Source: Cryomorphaceae bacterium
GTDB taxonomy: Bacteria > Bacteroidota > Bacteroidia > Flavobacteriales > Schleiferiaceae
NCBI GenBank assembly: GCA_003507115.1
Contig: DNWN01000155.1
Span: forward strand, 1-9,874
Length of the DNA: 9,874 nucleotides
Direction: 5' to 3'
Under the pieces are notes generated by a model. That model was given only the letters and a program-made list of their open reading frames with translations. It was not told where the DNA came from and ran no database searches. The position numbers and the translations under genes were made by a program. This document shows positions 1 to 6,799 of the stretch, one piece after another; the stretch's first letter is position 1, and every line of letters begins with the position of its first letter.

Positions 1-1
1 C

Positions 2-2251
2 CCGGGCGACACCTTGGCCATCCACGCGGCCGCCAATGCCAACGCGACCTTGAACCTATACGACAACGGGGTATTGGTGGCTTCTGATACGGCGGCCCAG
101 CACCTCCACCACGACTTGGTGGTGACAGGCAATGGGCAGCACCTTTTGGAATTTGTCGCCTTCGACGGCACCTCCACGGCGCGCGATACGGTCTACTACT
201 TTGGCAATCCCAGCCAGGTGGTCCAAAATCCTCCCGCAGGCATGGTCGATGGCATCAATGCCTTGAATGATTCCACGGTTTTGCTCCAGCTGCACGCGCC
301 CGATAAGGACTTTGTGTATGTCTTGGGGGACTTTAACGGTTACTTGCCCGATTCGGCCTACTACATGCACAAGTCGGTGAATGGGGAGAAGTTTTGGCTG
401 GTGCTGCATCTTCAAGCGGGCCAAACCTACACCTACCAGTACTGGATCGACGGGCTGATCAAAGTGGCGGACCCCTATTCGGAATTGATTTTGGACCCCT
501 ACAACGACGGAAACATTCCCGCCGCGACCTGGCCCAATCTGCCCAGCTATCCCACCGGCCTAACGACAGGGCATTGCACGTTGCTGCAACCGGGAAAGCC
601 CGAATACACCTGGAAGAACACCACCTTCCAAGCCCCAGACCGCACCGATTTACGCATCTACGAATTGCTGGTGCGTGACTTCAGCAGTCAGCGCAACTAC
701 CAGATGATTCTGGATACGCTGGACTATTTGGAGCGTTTGGGCATCAACGCCATCGAATTCATGCCCAACAACGAGTTCGAAAACAACGAAAGCTGGGGCT
801 ACAACCCCTCCTACCACATGGCCCTGGACAAGTACTACGGCACGCCCGAGAAGTACAAAGAGCTTATCGACAGTTGCCACAGCCGAGGCATTGCGGTGAT
901 CATGGATATGGTCTTCAACCACGCCTATGGCCAGAGCCCGCTCGTGCAGATGTACTGGGATGCCACCCAAGGCAAGCCCGCGAGCAACAACCCCTGGTTC
1001 AATGCGGATTGCCCGCACCCCCCGTATTGCTGGGGCAATGACTTCAACCACGTCGCGGTGGCCACCCAGAATTTCATGGACCGCGTGAACACGTATTGGT
1101 TCCAGGAATTCAAGATTGATGGCATTCGGTACGATTACACCAAAGGCTTCACCAACAATGGCAATGCCGGATGGGATGTCACGCGCCAAAATTTACTCAA
1201 GCGCATGGCGGATACCATTTGGGCCGTCAACCCCAACGCCTACGTCATTTTGGAGCACTGGGGCGACAACAACGAAGAAAAACTCTTTTCCGACTACGGC
1301 ATGATGCTGTGGGGAAATTCGACCTACAACTTCCGCCAAGGCGCCCAAGGCTACCTTCCCGGCAGCAACTTCGCCTACGGCATCCACAAGCAGCGCGGAT
1401 GGAACGATGCCCACCTGATTAGCTACACAGAGAGCCACGACGAAGAGCGTTTGATGTACGACGTGCTGACCTACGGCAATTCTTCGCCCCAAGGCTACAA
1501 GACCTATGTGTTGAATACGGCGCTGCGTCGTTCGGAACTGGCGAATGTTTTTGCCTTCACCATTCCCGGCCCCAAAATGATTTACATGTTCAACGAATTG
1601 GGCTACGATCAATCCATTGACAACCCCTGCCGTATCTGCAATAAGCCGCCCAAGTGGGGCTACCAGCAAGTGCCCGAGCGCCGACGCCTCTACGACGTCA
1701 CCGCGGCGGTCATGCAGCTCCGCAAGCAAGCGCCCGCCAGCTTTGAAGGCAGCAATTTTACCTACAACCTGGGGGGTGCGGTCAAGCGCATCAACCTACA
1801 GGACTCCACCATGAATGTCAATGTGATTGGCAACTGGGATGTGGTGCCGCAAAACGGCATTCCCAACTTCCCGCACACGGGTACCTGGTACGAATACTTT
1901 ACAGCGGATTCCGTTGAGGTGCTCGATCCCTTCATGAGCTTCGCCTTGGAGCCCGGCGAATACCGCATCTACACGGACGTGAAGCTGCAGCAGCCCAGCA
2001 TCACCTTGGGCGAGGAGGAGTTCTTACCCCAAGCGGGTCTTCAGGTCTATCCCAACCCTGCAAGCGATGCGGCGCTGGTCGTTTCGCCCACCCCAGGTGT
2101 GCTTCGTGTGATGGATCTTCAAGGCCGCGAACTCTTCCAAGTTCAGGTCGAAGCGAATATTCCCCGCGAGGTAAATTTGACCGGCTTGGCCCAAGGACTC
2201 TATGTGGTCCGCCTGGGCGATGATGTCCAACGAATCCAAATTCTGCGATGA
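2..2251 (+). CDS. Secreted GH13 alpha-amylase-family glycosidase with T9SS sorting domain (5' partial)
   Basis: The frame is open to the left edge, so the true start lies outside the window. The TTG at base 14 falls inside a folded domain and is not a believable start. Counting that codon as residue 1: about 1-65 is an Ig-like beta domain, 78-165 resembles the N-terminal E-set/CBM48 domain of GH13 enzymes, and about 205-570 is the GH13 barrel. The four GH13 regions are visible: DMVFNH (D298, N302, H303), GIRYD with R372 and the nucleophile D374, acid/base E414 in VILEHW, and H475-D476 in TESHDEE. A beta domain follows to about 660. Residues from 676 (LQVYPNPASD) to the end form a type A T9SS sorting domain, which predicts outer-membrane export and surface attachment or release. 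The likely role is cleavage or transfer of alpha-1,4-glucan. The exact specificity cannot be read; region II has G where many amylases have H after the Lys. The stop overlaps the next gene by four bases. Confidence 0.9.
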   Translation, partial: PGDTLAIHAAANANATLNLYDNGVLVASDTAAQHLHHDLVVTGNGQHLLEFVAFDGTSTARDTVYYFGNPSQVVQNPPAGMVDGINALNDSTVLLQLHAPDKDFVYVLGDFNGYLPDSAYYMHKSVNGEKFWLVLHLQAGQTYTYQYWIDGLIKVADPYSELILDPYNDGNIPAATWPNLPSYPTGLTTGHCTLLQPGKPEYTWKNTTFQAPDRTDLRIYELLVRDFSSQRNYQMILDTLDYLERLGINAIEFMPNNEFENNESWGYNPSYHMALDKYYGTPEKYKELIDSCHSRGIAVIMDMVFNHAYGQSPLVQMYWDATQGKPASNNPWFNADCPHPPYCWGNDFNHVAVATQNFMDRVNTYWFQEFKIDGIRYDYTKGFTNNGNAGWDVTRQNLLKRMADTIWAVNPNAYVILEHWGDNNEEKLFSDYGMMLWGNSTYNFRQGAQGYLPGSNFAYGIHKQRGWNDAHLISYTESHDEERLMYDVLTYGNSSPQGYKTYVLNTALRRSELANVFAFTIPGPKMIYMFNELGYDQSIDNPCRICNKPPKWGYQQVPERRRLYDVTAAVMQLRKQAPASFEGSNFTYNLGGAVKRINLQDSTMNVNVIGNWDVVPQNGIPNFPHTGTWYEYFTADSVEVLDPFMSFALEPGEYRIYTDVKLQQPSITLGEEEFLPQAGLQVYPNPASDAALVVSPTPGVLRVMDLQGRELFQVQVEANIPREVNLTGLAQGLYVVRLGDDVQRIQILR

Positions 2252-2991
2252 GCCAAGGAACGCGTTCATTCGGGGTGCTCGCCCTAATCCTGTGGGGTCT
2301 GGGCGCCTGGGCACAACCCACTTATCTGCTCCGTCCCCACCGCGAAGTGCCCATCGGGCTCTCCCTGGCAGGAATGGGGGCGTTCAACCTCTGGGCAGCC
2401 CCGGCTGTGACGGGCTTTACGCTGGCCGAACTTGACGCACTGGAGCCCACGCACATTCCCGCTTGGGACCAATGGGCCCTGGGACGGTGGAATGAAGAGG
2501 CGGGCCACCGGTCGGACTACCTCTTTTATGGAGCAGCGCTTTGGTCGTCTGCGACAGTCCTGCTGCCGGCGTTGAACGAAGGGCGTTGGCAAGCGAGCCT
2601 TCCCACGGCGGTCATGTGGGTGGAGATGAATGCCCTGACCTTGGTGGCGACGGATCTCACCAAGAACTTGGTGACCCGTCCTCGGCCTTTCACCTATTAC
2701 TCCGACGCTCCACTGGAGGCCCGCATGGAAGGGGATGCGCGGAAGTCTTTTTTTTCCGGGCATACCAGCATGACGGCCGCCAATAGCTTTTATGCAGCCA
2801 AGGTTTTTTCCGACCTCTACCCCGATTCTAAAATGAAGCCCTGGGTTTGGGCCGCCGCCGCGGTGATCCCGGCGGTCACGGCGCAGCAGCGCATGGCAGC
2901 AGGCAAGCATTTCTTGAGCGATGTGGTCGTCGGCTACGCCGTGGGAGCCCTTATCGGCTGGGGGATCCCTCAGTGGCATCTTCAGCGCTGA
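2248..2991 (+). CDS. Exported PAP2-family (type 2 phosphatidic acid phosphatase) protein
   Basis: A 247-residue protein with a signal peptide (about 1-22, AWA then Q23). It carries the three-part PAP2 active site. Motif 1 is K139-x6-R146-P147. Motif 2 is SGH at 170-172. Motif 3 is R215-x5-H221-x3-D225. In this family H172 would be the proton donor and H221 the nucleophile, with D225 activating it. Hydrophobic segments around 118-136, 200-212 and 226-240 suggest membrane association with a periplasmic active site. Substrates of such proteins include phosphatidic acid, lipid A phosphates and isoprenyl pyrophosphates; the sequence does not decide among them. The ATG overlaps the amylase stop (ATGA), so the two are probably translated together, although a functional link is not obvious. 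The last 41 bases overlap the convergent gene at 2951-4225. Confidence 0.88.
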   Translation: MSQGTRSFGVLALILWGLGAWAQPTYLLRPHREVPIGLSLAGMGAFNLWAAPAVTGFTLAELDALEPTHIPAWDQWALGRWNEEAGHRSDYLFYGAALWSSATVLLPALNEGRWQASLPTAVMWVEMNALTLVATDLTKNLVTRPRPFTYYSDAPLEARMEGDARKSFFSGHTSMTAANSFYAAKVFSDLYPDSKMKPWVWAAAAVIPAVTAQQRMAAGKHFLSDVVVGYAVGALIGWGIPQWHLQR

Positions 2992-4225
2992 GCGGGAGCC
3001 AATAAACGGGGCGTTCATCCTTTCGTACAAGTATGGGGAGGTGATATATTTCACCGGCTTCGAGCGTGAATGTGGTGGCCGGAACCTCCACGATCCATCC
3101 CTGTGCGGGGCGAGTTACTCGGGTGGGCCAATGATACTGGCCGGGGGGCAAGTGGGATTTCCATTGGTGGCTACCGCGCAATAGGTGCAATGCATACCGC
3201 CGTCCCTCAGAATCCAGCACATGGAGTGGTAAGACAGGGTGATCTACCTCGCCGTGCGTCAAAATATGGAGTTGCGGTGGTGCGGAGGGTGTCTCGATAA
3301 AAGTGCGCGGAGAAGTTCGGCGCCAAGTCCATGTGTGATGGATGCGCAGACTTCCTTGGCCGCGGCGGTACGTCGCCTCCACCCCTTTCCACCGGATTTC
3401 GACATGAGGTCCCGCCACATTTTGCCCCACTCCCACCCAGCCCTGATGGCGCTCCAAAGGAAGGCCTATGCTCCAACGCCGAAACATGGCCCGATCGCTC
3501 CATTGCATATGCCCGCTGAGGCCTTTGCGACCGCGGTAATGGTAGGCGATCCAACTAGGCCACGGGGCTGGGGCCACGGAAAAAGATAGACTGTGCTCCC
3601 GCCAGGGCAAGCGTCCGAGGGTCTGGAGATGGAGGCCTCGCTTGGAGTGCATTTCACTGAACTCGACATAACGACCGCGGTGCTCAAAACGCAATCGAGA
3701 ACTCGACCAGCTTGGATTCCCGCTGAGGATGAATTGTGCACGATACACGCGTAGCATGCTCTCCCATCGCCCGGGGGCGAGTCGCATGCGGGCCTGGGTT
3801 TGTAGCCCCTGCCATCCGAGATACGAGAGTCCTTGAGGAGCCAAGCCATAGGACCATCGAGCCCACTGTCCTTCCAGCCTTAGTCCCTGAGAACTCCAAG
3901 AAGCTTGGCTGAACACATGTCCGGGTTGTCCCGTCCACTGAAACCAGCGAAAATCGGGACCTACATACGCCAGAAACCCCCCGATGGAGGAAGTACGGTG
4001 CAGACTGTGCCCTGGTCCCAAAGGAGTTTGTCCCAAATGGACCTGGACTCGAGGGTCTTCCCACGACAGGCCACTGCGTTGCCCTCCAAGGCGGAAGGCG
4101 GCTGCGGGGATCCATTGGGCCCGAAAGACACCTGCTTCCGTTTGTAGTCTGAGCCCGCCTCCCGAGTGTAGGGTCAGGCCAAGGACCCAAAGCTGCGCCC
4201 AAGTTCCCCATTGAATCGGACTCAT
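2951..4225 (-). CDS. Trp-rich outer-membrane beta-barrel-like protein with C-terminal beta-sandwich; candidate minimal usher
   Basis: I do not recognise a named family. The 424-residue product begins with a weak signal-like stretch (LWVLGLTL, residues 12-19, no basic n-region). Residues about 25-300 alternate polar and aromatic/hydrophobic positions in many short strands, as in outer-membrane barrels. I count 26 Trp (6%), which is unusually high. Residues about 315-411 look like a separate beta-sandwich (HVLDSEGRRY, LPPGQYHW, TFTLEAGEIYHL, RPVYWLP), similar in style to CNA-B/SdrD-B-like or usher C-terminal domains. Its ATG overlaps the stop of the chaperone-like gene by four bases, so the two are coupled. 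Position after a pilin-like and a chaperone-like gene is what suggests an usher, yet classical ushers are about 800 residues. It could instead be an unrelated porin or assembly factor. The last 13 codons lie antisense to the PAP2 gene and look like a non-conserved tail. Confidence 0.7.
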   Translation of the reverse strand: MSPIQWGTWAQLWVLGLTLHSGGGLRLQTEAGVFRAQWIPAAAFRLGGQRSGLSWEDPRVQVHLGQTPLGPGHSLHRTSSIGGFLAYVGPDFRWFQWTGQPGHVFSQASWSSQGLRLEGQWARWSYGLAPQGLSYLGWQGLQTQARMRLAPGRWESMLRVYRAQFILSGNPSWSSSRLRFEHRGRYVEFSEMHSKRGLHLQTLGRLPWREHSLSFSVAPAPWPSWIAYHYRGRKGLSGHMQWSDRAMFRRWSIGLPLERHQGWVGVGQNVAGPHVEIRWKGVEATYRRGQGSLRIHHTWTWRRTSPRTFIETPSAPPQLHILTHGEVDHPVLPLHVLDSEGRRYALHLLRGSHQWKSHLPPGQYHWPTRVTRPAQGWIVEVPATTFTLEAGEIYHLPILVRKDERPVYWLPLSAEDATEGSPSR

Positions 4226-4872
4226 GGCCGCTTGCAGCCAATCTGATAGCCGCGTGAATCCCGAGCGACCACATATGACGTTCCGTGAGGAAGAGGCTGA
4301 GACACCGACGTTCCAAAGGGCGTCAAAAAGAGGTCAAAAGGAGCTTGAATGGCCTCGCCGAGGGTCCCATACGCTTGTACTTGGGCGCTCCAGAAGTCAG
4401 GGCCCACCATCTGCCATGTTAAGGTGTTACCCCAATCCGCCCGAACATCTCTTTCCGGCGAGGTAGTGAGGCAGCCTCGAAATAGGGAAATAGCGTAACG
4501 GATTTGGGTTTGCACCGTCCAAGTACCCATTTCGGCCCTAGCCTGTGGGAGCGTCGAGTAGACCCATACCCGGACGGCTTGTGAACTACTGTCGGCATCC
4601 AACCAATGGTAGGGGATGGCCGCCCGCTGCCCGGCTTCGAGAATCCACTCCGAGGGAATCGCAATGTGAGGGTGCTCCACAGGATGTTCGACCTCCAAAA
4701 AGACCCTGACCGCGGAGTCCAGGGTGTTGGCCACCACGATTTCTCCGAGGCTTGGGTCACCACAGGGATGAAAATGGGCAAGTCCATTGATAACGCTGAT
4801 TTGTGCGCGGGCTGCCCAGGAAAGTAAAAGGAGGAGGGCGCCGAGGCGCCCTCCTGTTCCAAGGGAAATCAT
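4222..4872 (-). CDS. Putative periplasmic pilus-assembly chaperone (PapD/archaic-like)
   Basis: A 216-residue exported protein with a clear signal peptide (residues 1-23, an all-Leu core, ARA then Q24). The mature part divides into two beta domains, about 25-135 and 140-215. The first has features reminiscent of pilus chaperones: a GEIVVANT strand (43-50), IPSEWILEAGQ (72-82) where chaperones carry the 'P..-L.PGq' segment, then RVWVYSTLP (101-109) and QTQIRYAISLF (121-131). The last resembles the subunit-binding strand of archaic chaperones (RxxIPVF) and of PapD, and would place R125 near the conserved Lys. The family call is by eye from this pattern and by context between a pilin-like gene (2 bases upstream) and a barrel-like gene (4-base overlap). 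Three Cys remain in the mature part (37, 134, 213). Other exported Ig-fold proteins are possible. The ATG at 4872 is preferred because it gives the whole signal peptide. Confidence 0.6.
   Translation of the reverse strand: MISLGTGGRLGALLLLLSWAARAQISVINGLAHFHPCGDPSLGEIVVANTLDSAVRVFLEVEHPVEHPHIAIPSEWILEAGQRAAIPYHWLDADSSSQAVRVWVYSTLPQARAEMGTWTVQTQIRYAISLFRGCLTTSPERDVRADWGNTLTWQMVGPDFWSAQVQAYGTLGEAIQAPFDLFLTPFGTSVSQPLPHGTSYVVARDSRGYQIGCKRP
4821..4855 (-). terminator. Terminator-like hairpin after the pilin-like gene, inside the chaperone signal-peptide codons
   Basis: Read on the minus strand, AGGAGGGCGCC (4855-4845) is followed by TC and then the exact 11-base complement GGCGCCCTCCT (4842-4832), and after two C's the tract TTTTACTTT (4829-4821). 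The stem is almost all G/C, and the tail is U-rich though interrupted. It begins 20 bases after the pilin-like stop. This is the layout of a partial intrinsic terminator or attenuator that would favour pilin over chaperone mRNA. It also falls on codons 6-14 of the chaperone-like gene, so the pairing could partly reflect Gly/Leu/Ala codon choice. Termination itself is inferred. Confidence 0.5.
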
Positions 4873-4874
4873 GC

Positions 4875-5438
4875 TTAGCTATTCGAAATCGTATAGCGCA
4901 AGGTGATCATGCCCGAGGAGGCAGCATCCAAATTTTGGGTCGCAAAATTCAGGGCATACTGAAGCAATACGCCATCCCCTGGAGCATCACCCGTGTAGGC
5001 ACTTTGGATGCCTGAGATCAGCGTTCCCGTGCCATTGCTCGCTGAAAAAGTGATGGGTGCTCCGGTGCCCATCGTCCCTGTGCCATTCAAGCTGGGGCTG
5101 ACGGTCAACTGCACTCCAGAGGGAAGGCTTCCCCCAATGAGGTCGACATCCACTTGCCGCACATTGTCGGGACTCGCACCCTTCACCGAGGTAAATTGCA
5201 TATAAGTGGATTGGGACGCTACGCTGGGAAAGGCTTGGCCTGGAATAGCGGGTGCTTGTACGTGGAAATTCATGACACCTGCAGGACTTGCATTCGCATC
5301 CACGATGCGGATCATGGCGGCTTCGTCGACGGTGAAGTCGACATCATGCGCAGCGGCAGTCTGACTCCAGGCAGGGAAAGAAAATGCCATGGGAGCAGCG
5401 AGGAGATAAGGCCAATAGGGCTTTTGGGAGTGAATCAT
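4875..5438 (-). CDS. Exported pilin-like / fibre-subunit-like beta protein
   Basis: A 187-residue protein with a signal peptide (1-25, AWS then Q26) and a mature part made of short beta strands rich in Ser, Thr, Gly, Ala and Asp, without Cys. Recognisable elements are HDVDFTVDEAAMIRIVDA (31-48), a Val-rich strand ending in DVDLIGGSLPSGVQLTV (97-113), a Gly/Thr run (118-127), SGIQSAYTGDAPGDGVLL (142-159) and the final strand MITLRYTISNS (177-187). This order, with a '-GI-S-YTG-' segment and a terminal YTI strand, is one I associate with small Bacteroidota surface proteins and loosely with spore-coat-U-type (archaic chaperone-usher) subunits; I cannot name a family firmly. ATG at 5438 is chosen over an in-frame TTG at 5444 because it starts the signal peptide cleanly. 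It is the first gene after a good promoter and is followed 2 bases later by the chaperone-like gene. It would be exported and assembled or anchored at the surface. Confidence 0.65.
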   Translation of the reverse strand: MIHSQKPYWPYLLAAPMAFSFPAWSQTAAAHDVDFTVDEAAMIRIVDANASPAGVMNFHVQAPAIPGQAFPSVASQSTYMQFTSVKGASPDNVRQVDVDLIGGSLPSGVQLTVSPSLNGTGTMGTGAPITFSASNGTGTLISGIQSAYTGDAPGDGVLLQYALNFATQNLDAASSGMITLRYTISNS

Positions 5439-5461
5439 TTTCAAGGTGTTTTTTTAAAAGG

Positions 5462-5491
5462 TTTATAACATGCTTGGCCAAAGCATGACAA
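5462..5491 (-). promoter_or_regulatory. Candidate promoter of the pilin-like operon
   Basis: On the minus strand TTGTCA (5491-5486) and TATAAA (5467-5462) are separated by 18 bases, each one mismatch from the general sigma-70 -35 and -10 boxes. TTTG overlaps the upstream box, as in the Bacteroidota -33 element, but the downstream box does not fit the TAnnTTTG consensus. Transcription would begin near 5455, about 17 bases before the ATG at 5438. The leader is A/T-rich (TTTTAAAAAAACACC) with no strong Shine-Dalgarno, as is common in this phylum. Confidence 0.5.
5469..5487. repeat. Perfect 7+7 inverted repeat in the promoter spacer (candidate operator)
   Basis: CATGCTT (5469-5475), five bases GGCCA, then AAGCATG (5481-5487): a 19-base palindrome with 7-base arms. 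It fills the spacer between the proposed -35 and -10 boxes of the pilin-like gene and touches the inner end of the -35 box, a classic repressor-site position. No T-tract follows on either strand, so a terminator is less likely. The two Crp/Fnr-like products encoded immediately upstream are the natural candidates to bind it. The sequence does not match the TGTGA/TCACA or TTGAT/ATCAA half-sites of CRP and FNR. Confidence 0.5.
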
Positions 5492-5543
5492 ACCTCCGCC
5501 ACGACCTAGGGTGGATTCGGGAGAAAACGGCTAGGAATCGGGA

Positions 5544-6140
5544 TTACCTGTTTGACTCGTGTTGGGCGAGGAGTCGGAAGAAGGTGGCACGGCTAACCCC
5601 TAAAAAAGCGGCCAATTGATTTCGCGTGAGGGTCTTGACTAGCCACGGTTTCTCCATTAAAAGCCATTCGTAGTGCTTTAAGGGGCTGAGATGCAATAAA
5701 TTCAGGAAGTGAGCTCGAACTTGGGCTAAAAGATGTTGTTGGAGGACAAAAAAAACTTCGTCAAATCCGGGCTCTTCAAGCAATTCCTTCAAATCGTTCC
5801 CCTCCATCTTCATCATTAAAACGGGAGTCATACAGCGGTAGGCGGTTTTGGATGGTAGCCTCGTGGTGTGACGTTGAAGGTTGAAAACAAAATCTCCCGG
5901 ACCATAAACATTGGGTACGGTCAAGGAATTTTTTTCATCTTCTCCGATTTCTGCGATGGTTCCCCGAAGAATAAAGTGCAAATGACGAGACGCATCATCC
6001 TTTCGAATGATCTCCTCCCTCTTCTGTGCGAGAATGGGGAGGCTGAAGGCCGAGCAAAATCGTTGAATCCGCTCTTCGGGCACCTGGATTCGGCCAGAAA
6101 ACTTGGAAAAAAGCAAAACGAGTGATTCGCGATCATTCAT
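5544..6140 (-). CDS. Crp/Fnr-superfamily transcriptional regulator (downstream member of a tandem pair)
   Basis: A 198-residue protein. Residues about 18-120 form a cyclic-nucleotide-binding-type beta-roll (HFILRGTIAEIG at 55-66, then the PGDF turn at 81-84). A long helical linker runs from about 128 to 155. Residues about 170-193 hold the helix-turn-helix (LTRNQLAAFLGVSRATFFRLL). The chain stops directly after the recognition helix, without the beta wing seen in E. coli CRP; short C-termini are usual in Bacteroidota members. The cAMP-contact signature (GE..L then R.A) is not visible, so a cyclic nucleotide ligand is doubtful. No Cys cluster of the FNR type is present. The ATG lies inside the end of the preceding regulator gene (8-base overlap), and the pilin-like operon follows after 105 bases, which suggests local control of that operon. 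The target and ligand are inferred. Confidence 0.82.
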   Translation of the reverse strand: MNDRESLVLLFSKFSGRIQVPEERIQRFCSAFSLPILAQKREEIIRKDDASRHLHFILRGTIAEIGEDEKNSLTVPNVYGPGDFVFNLQRHTTRLPSKTAYRCMTPVLMMKMEGNDLKELLEEPGFDEVFFVLQQHLLAQVRAHFLNLLHLSPLKHYEWLLMEKPWLVKTLTRNQLAAFLGVSRATFFRLLAQHESNR

Positions 6141-6723
6141 GATGCCAGGTGTTTAAAACTCGAAAAAGTGTAGAGCGAGAGAGATCCAAATATCCCGCCA
6201 ACTCATCGCGGGTAATAAAGGACAGGAGACTTGGGTTCTCACCAAGGGCTTTTTTAAGTCTTTCAGCGGGCCGCAGAAGACTCAAATCCCATGTTCGTGA
6301 GCGATATAATTTAATATCTAGAGCGGTCAAATTATTGGCCAGTTTATAGCCCAGACCATACTCCGCGGTTATTTGCTGGACATTCATCCCTGAAATACCA
6401 TAAATTATGCTCTCTTTAATGCAGCGCATTGAACTATCTGTCTTTGCTCCCAAAAGAAAGGAACTCTCAGACCAAAAAAGAGAATTTGGAGGGATGATTC
6501 GAATGCAATTTTCCTTGCCTCCGCGTGCAGAAAATTCGGCGAGGACACCGTGTTCGTTGAAGTAAAGAGTAGGCTTCTCCTCATCCAGGGACCAAACATT
6601 TTTCCCCTTGGAAATATGTTGAATAAATTGGAATTCACCGACTAAGGCCTGAATGCCAATATCCACCTCGTCCCCCGGGTTCCCATATAACTCACTGAGT
6701 CGCTGAAAAATATGCGTATTCAT
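6133..6723 (-). CDS. Crp/Fnr-superfamily transcriptional regulator (upstream member of a tandem pair)
   Basis: A 196-residue protein with the same plan as its neighbour: a beta-roll at about 32-112 (TLYFNEHGVLAEFS, 52-65), a helical dimerisation region at about 115-145, and a C-terminal helix-turn-helix at 170-191 (ITRDELAGYLDLSRSTLFRVL), ending five residues later with no wing. The HTHs of the two are clearly alike (TR-x-LA-LSR-T-FR-L), whereas the sensor halves differ greatly, so the pair looks like old paralogues sensing different signals or forming a heterodimer. No cAMP-binding signature is evident. The gene is visibly more A/T-rich than the flanks: 6301-6360 counts 22 G+C of 60, against 37 of 60 at 3781-3840. 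The 76 bases upstream (6724-6799) show no strong ribosome site. TAGATTTC at 6737-6730 is one base off the Bacteroidota -7 box but has no -33 partner. Confidence 0.8.
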   Translation of the reverse strand: MNTHIFQRLSELYGNPGDEVDIGIQALVGEFQFIQHISKGKNVWSLDEEKPTLYFNEHGVLAEFSARGGKENCIRIIPPNSLFWSESSFLLGAKTDSSMRCIKESIIYGISGMNVQQITAEYGLGYKLANNLTALDIKLYRSRTWDLSLLRPAERLKKALGENPSLLSFITRDELAGYLDLSRSTLFRVLNTWHHE

Positions 6724-6799
6724 CCATCCGAAATCTACTCCGGAGGAACCACTTAGGAGTCACCAAAATGATTCAAAGAATTCGCTTTACTGCGCTAAT

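Noticed and set aside
650..1189. 179-codon minus-strand open frame inside the amylase gene
   Set aside because: Antisense shadow of the GH13 catalytic domain; no family features.
2284..3054. 256-codon open frame on the minus strand across the PAP2 gene
   Set aside because: Antisense to a gene with a complete three-motif active site and signal peptide; its translation is Arg/His/Gly/Pro-rich without motifs.
3684..4316. 210-codon minus-strand open frame across the barrel-like and chaperone-like genes
   Set aside because: Other frame of the same strand; it breaks the signal-peptide and 4-base-overlap architecture and has no domain pattern.
5439..5444. In-frame TTG start two codons upstream for the pilin-like gene
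   Set aside because: ATG at 5438 starts a clean signal peptide; the TTG adds nothing.
5505..5539. CCTAG...CTAGG and GATTC...GAATC pairs downstream of the second regulator
   Set aside because: Five-base arms, interleaved rather than nested, so they cannot form one hairpin; expected by chance.
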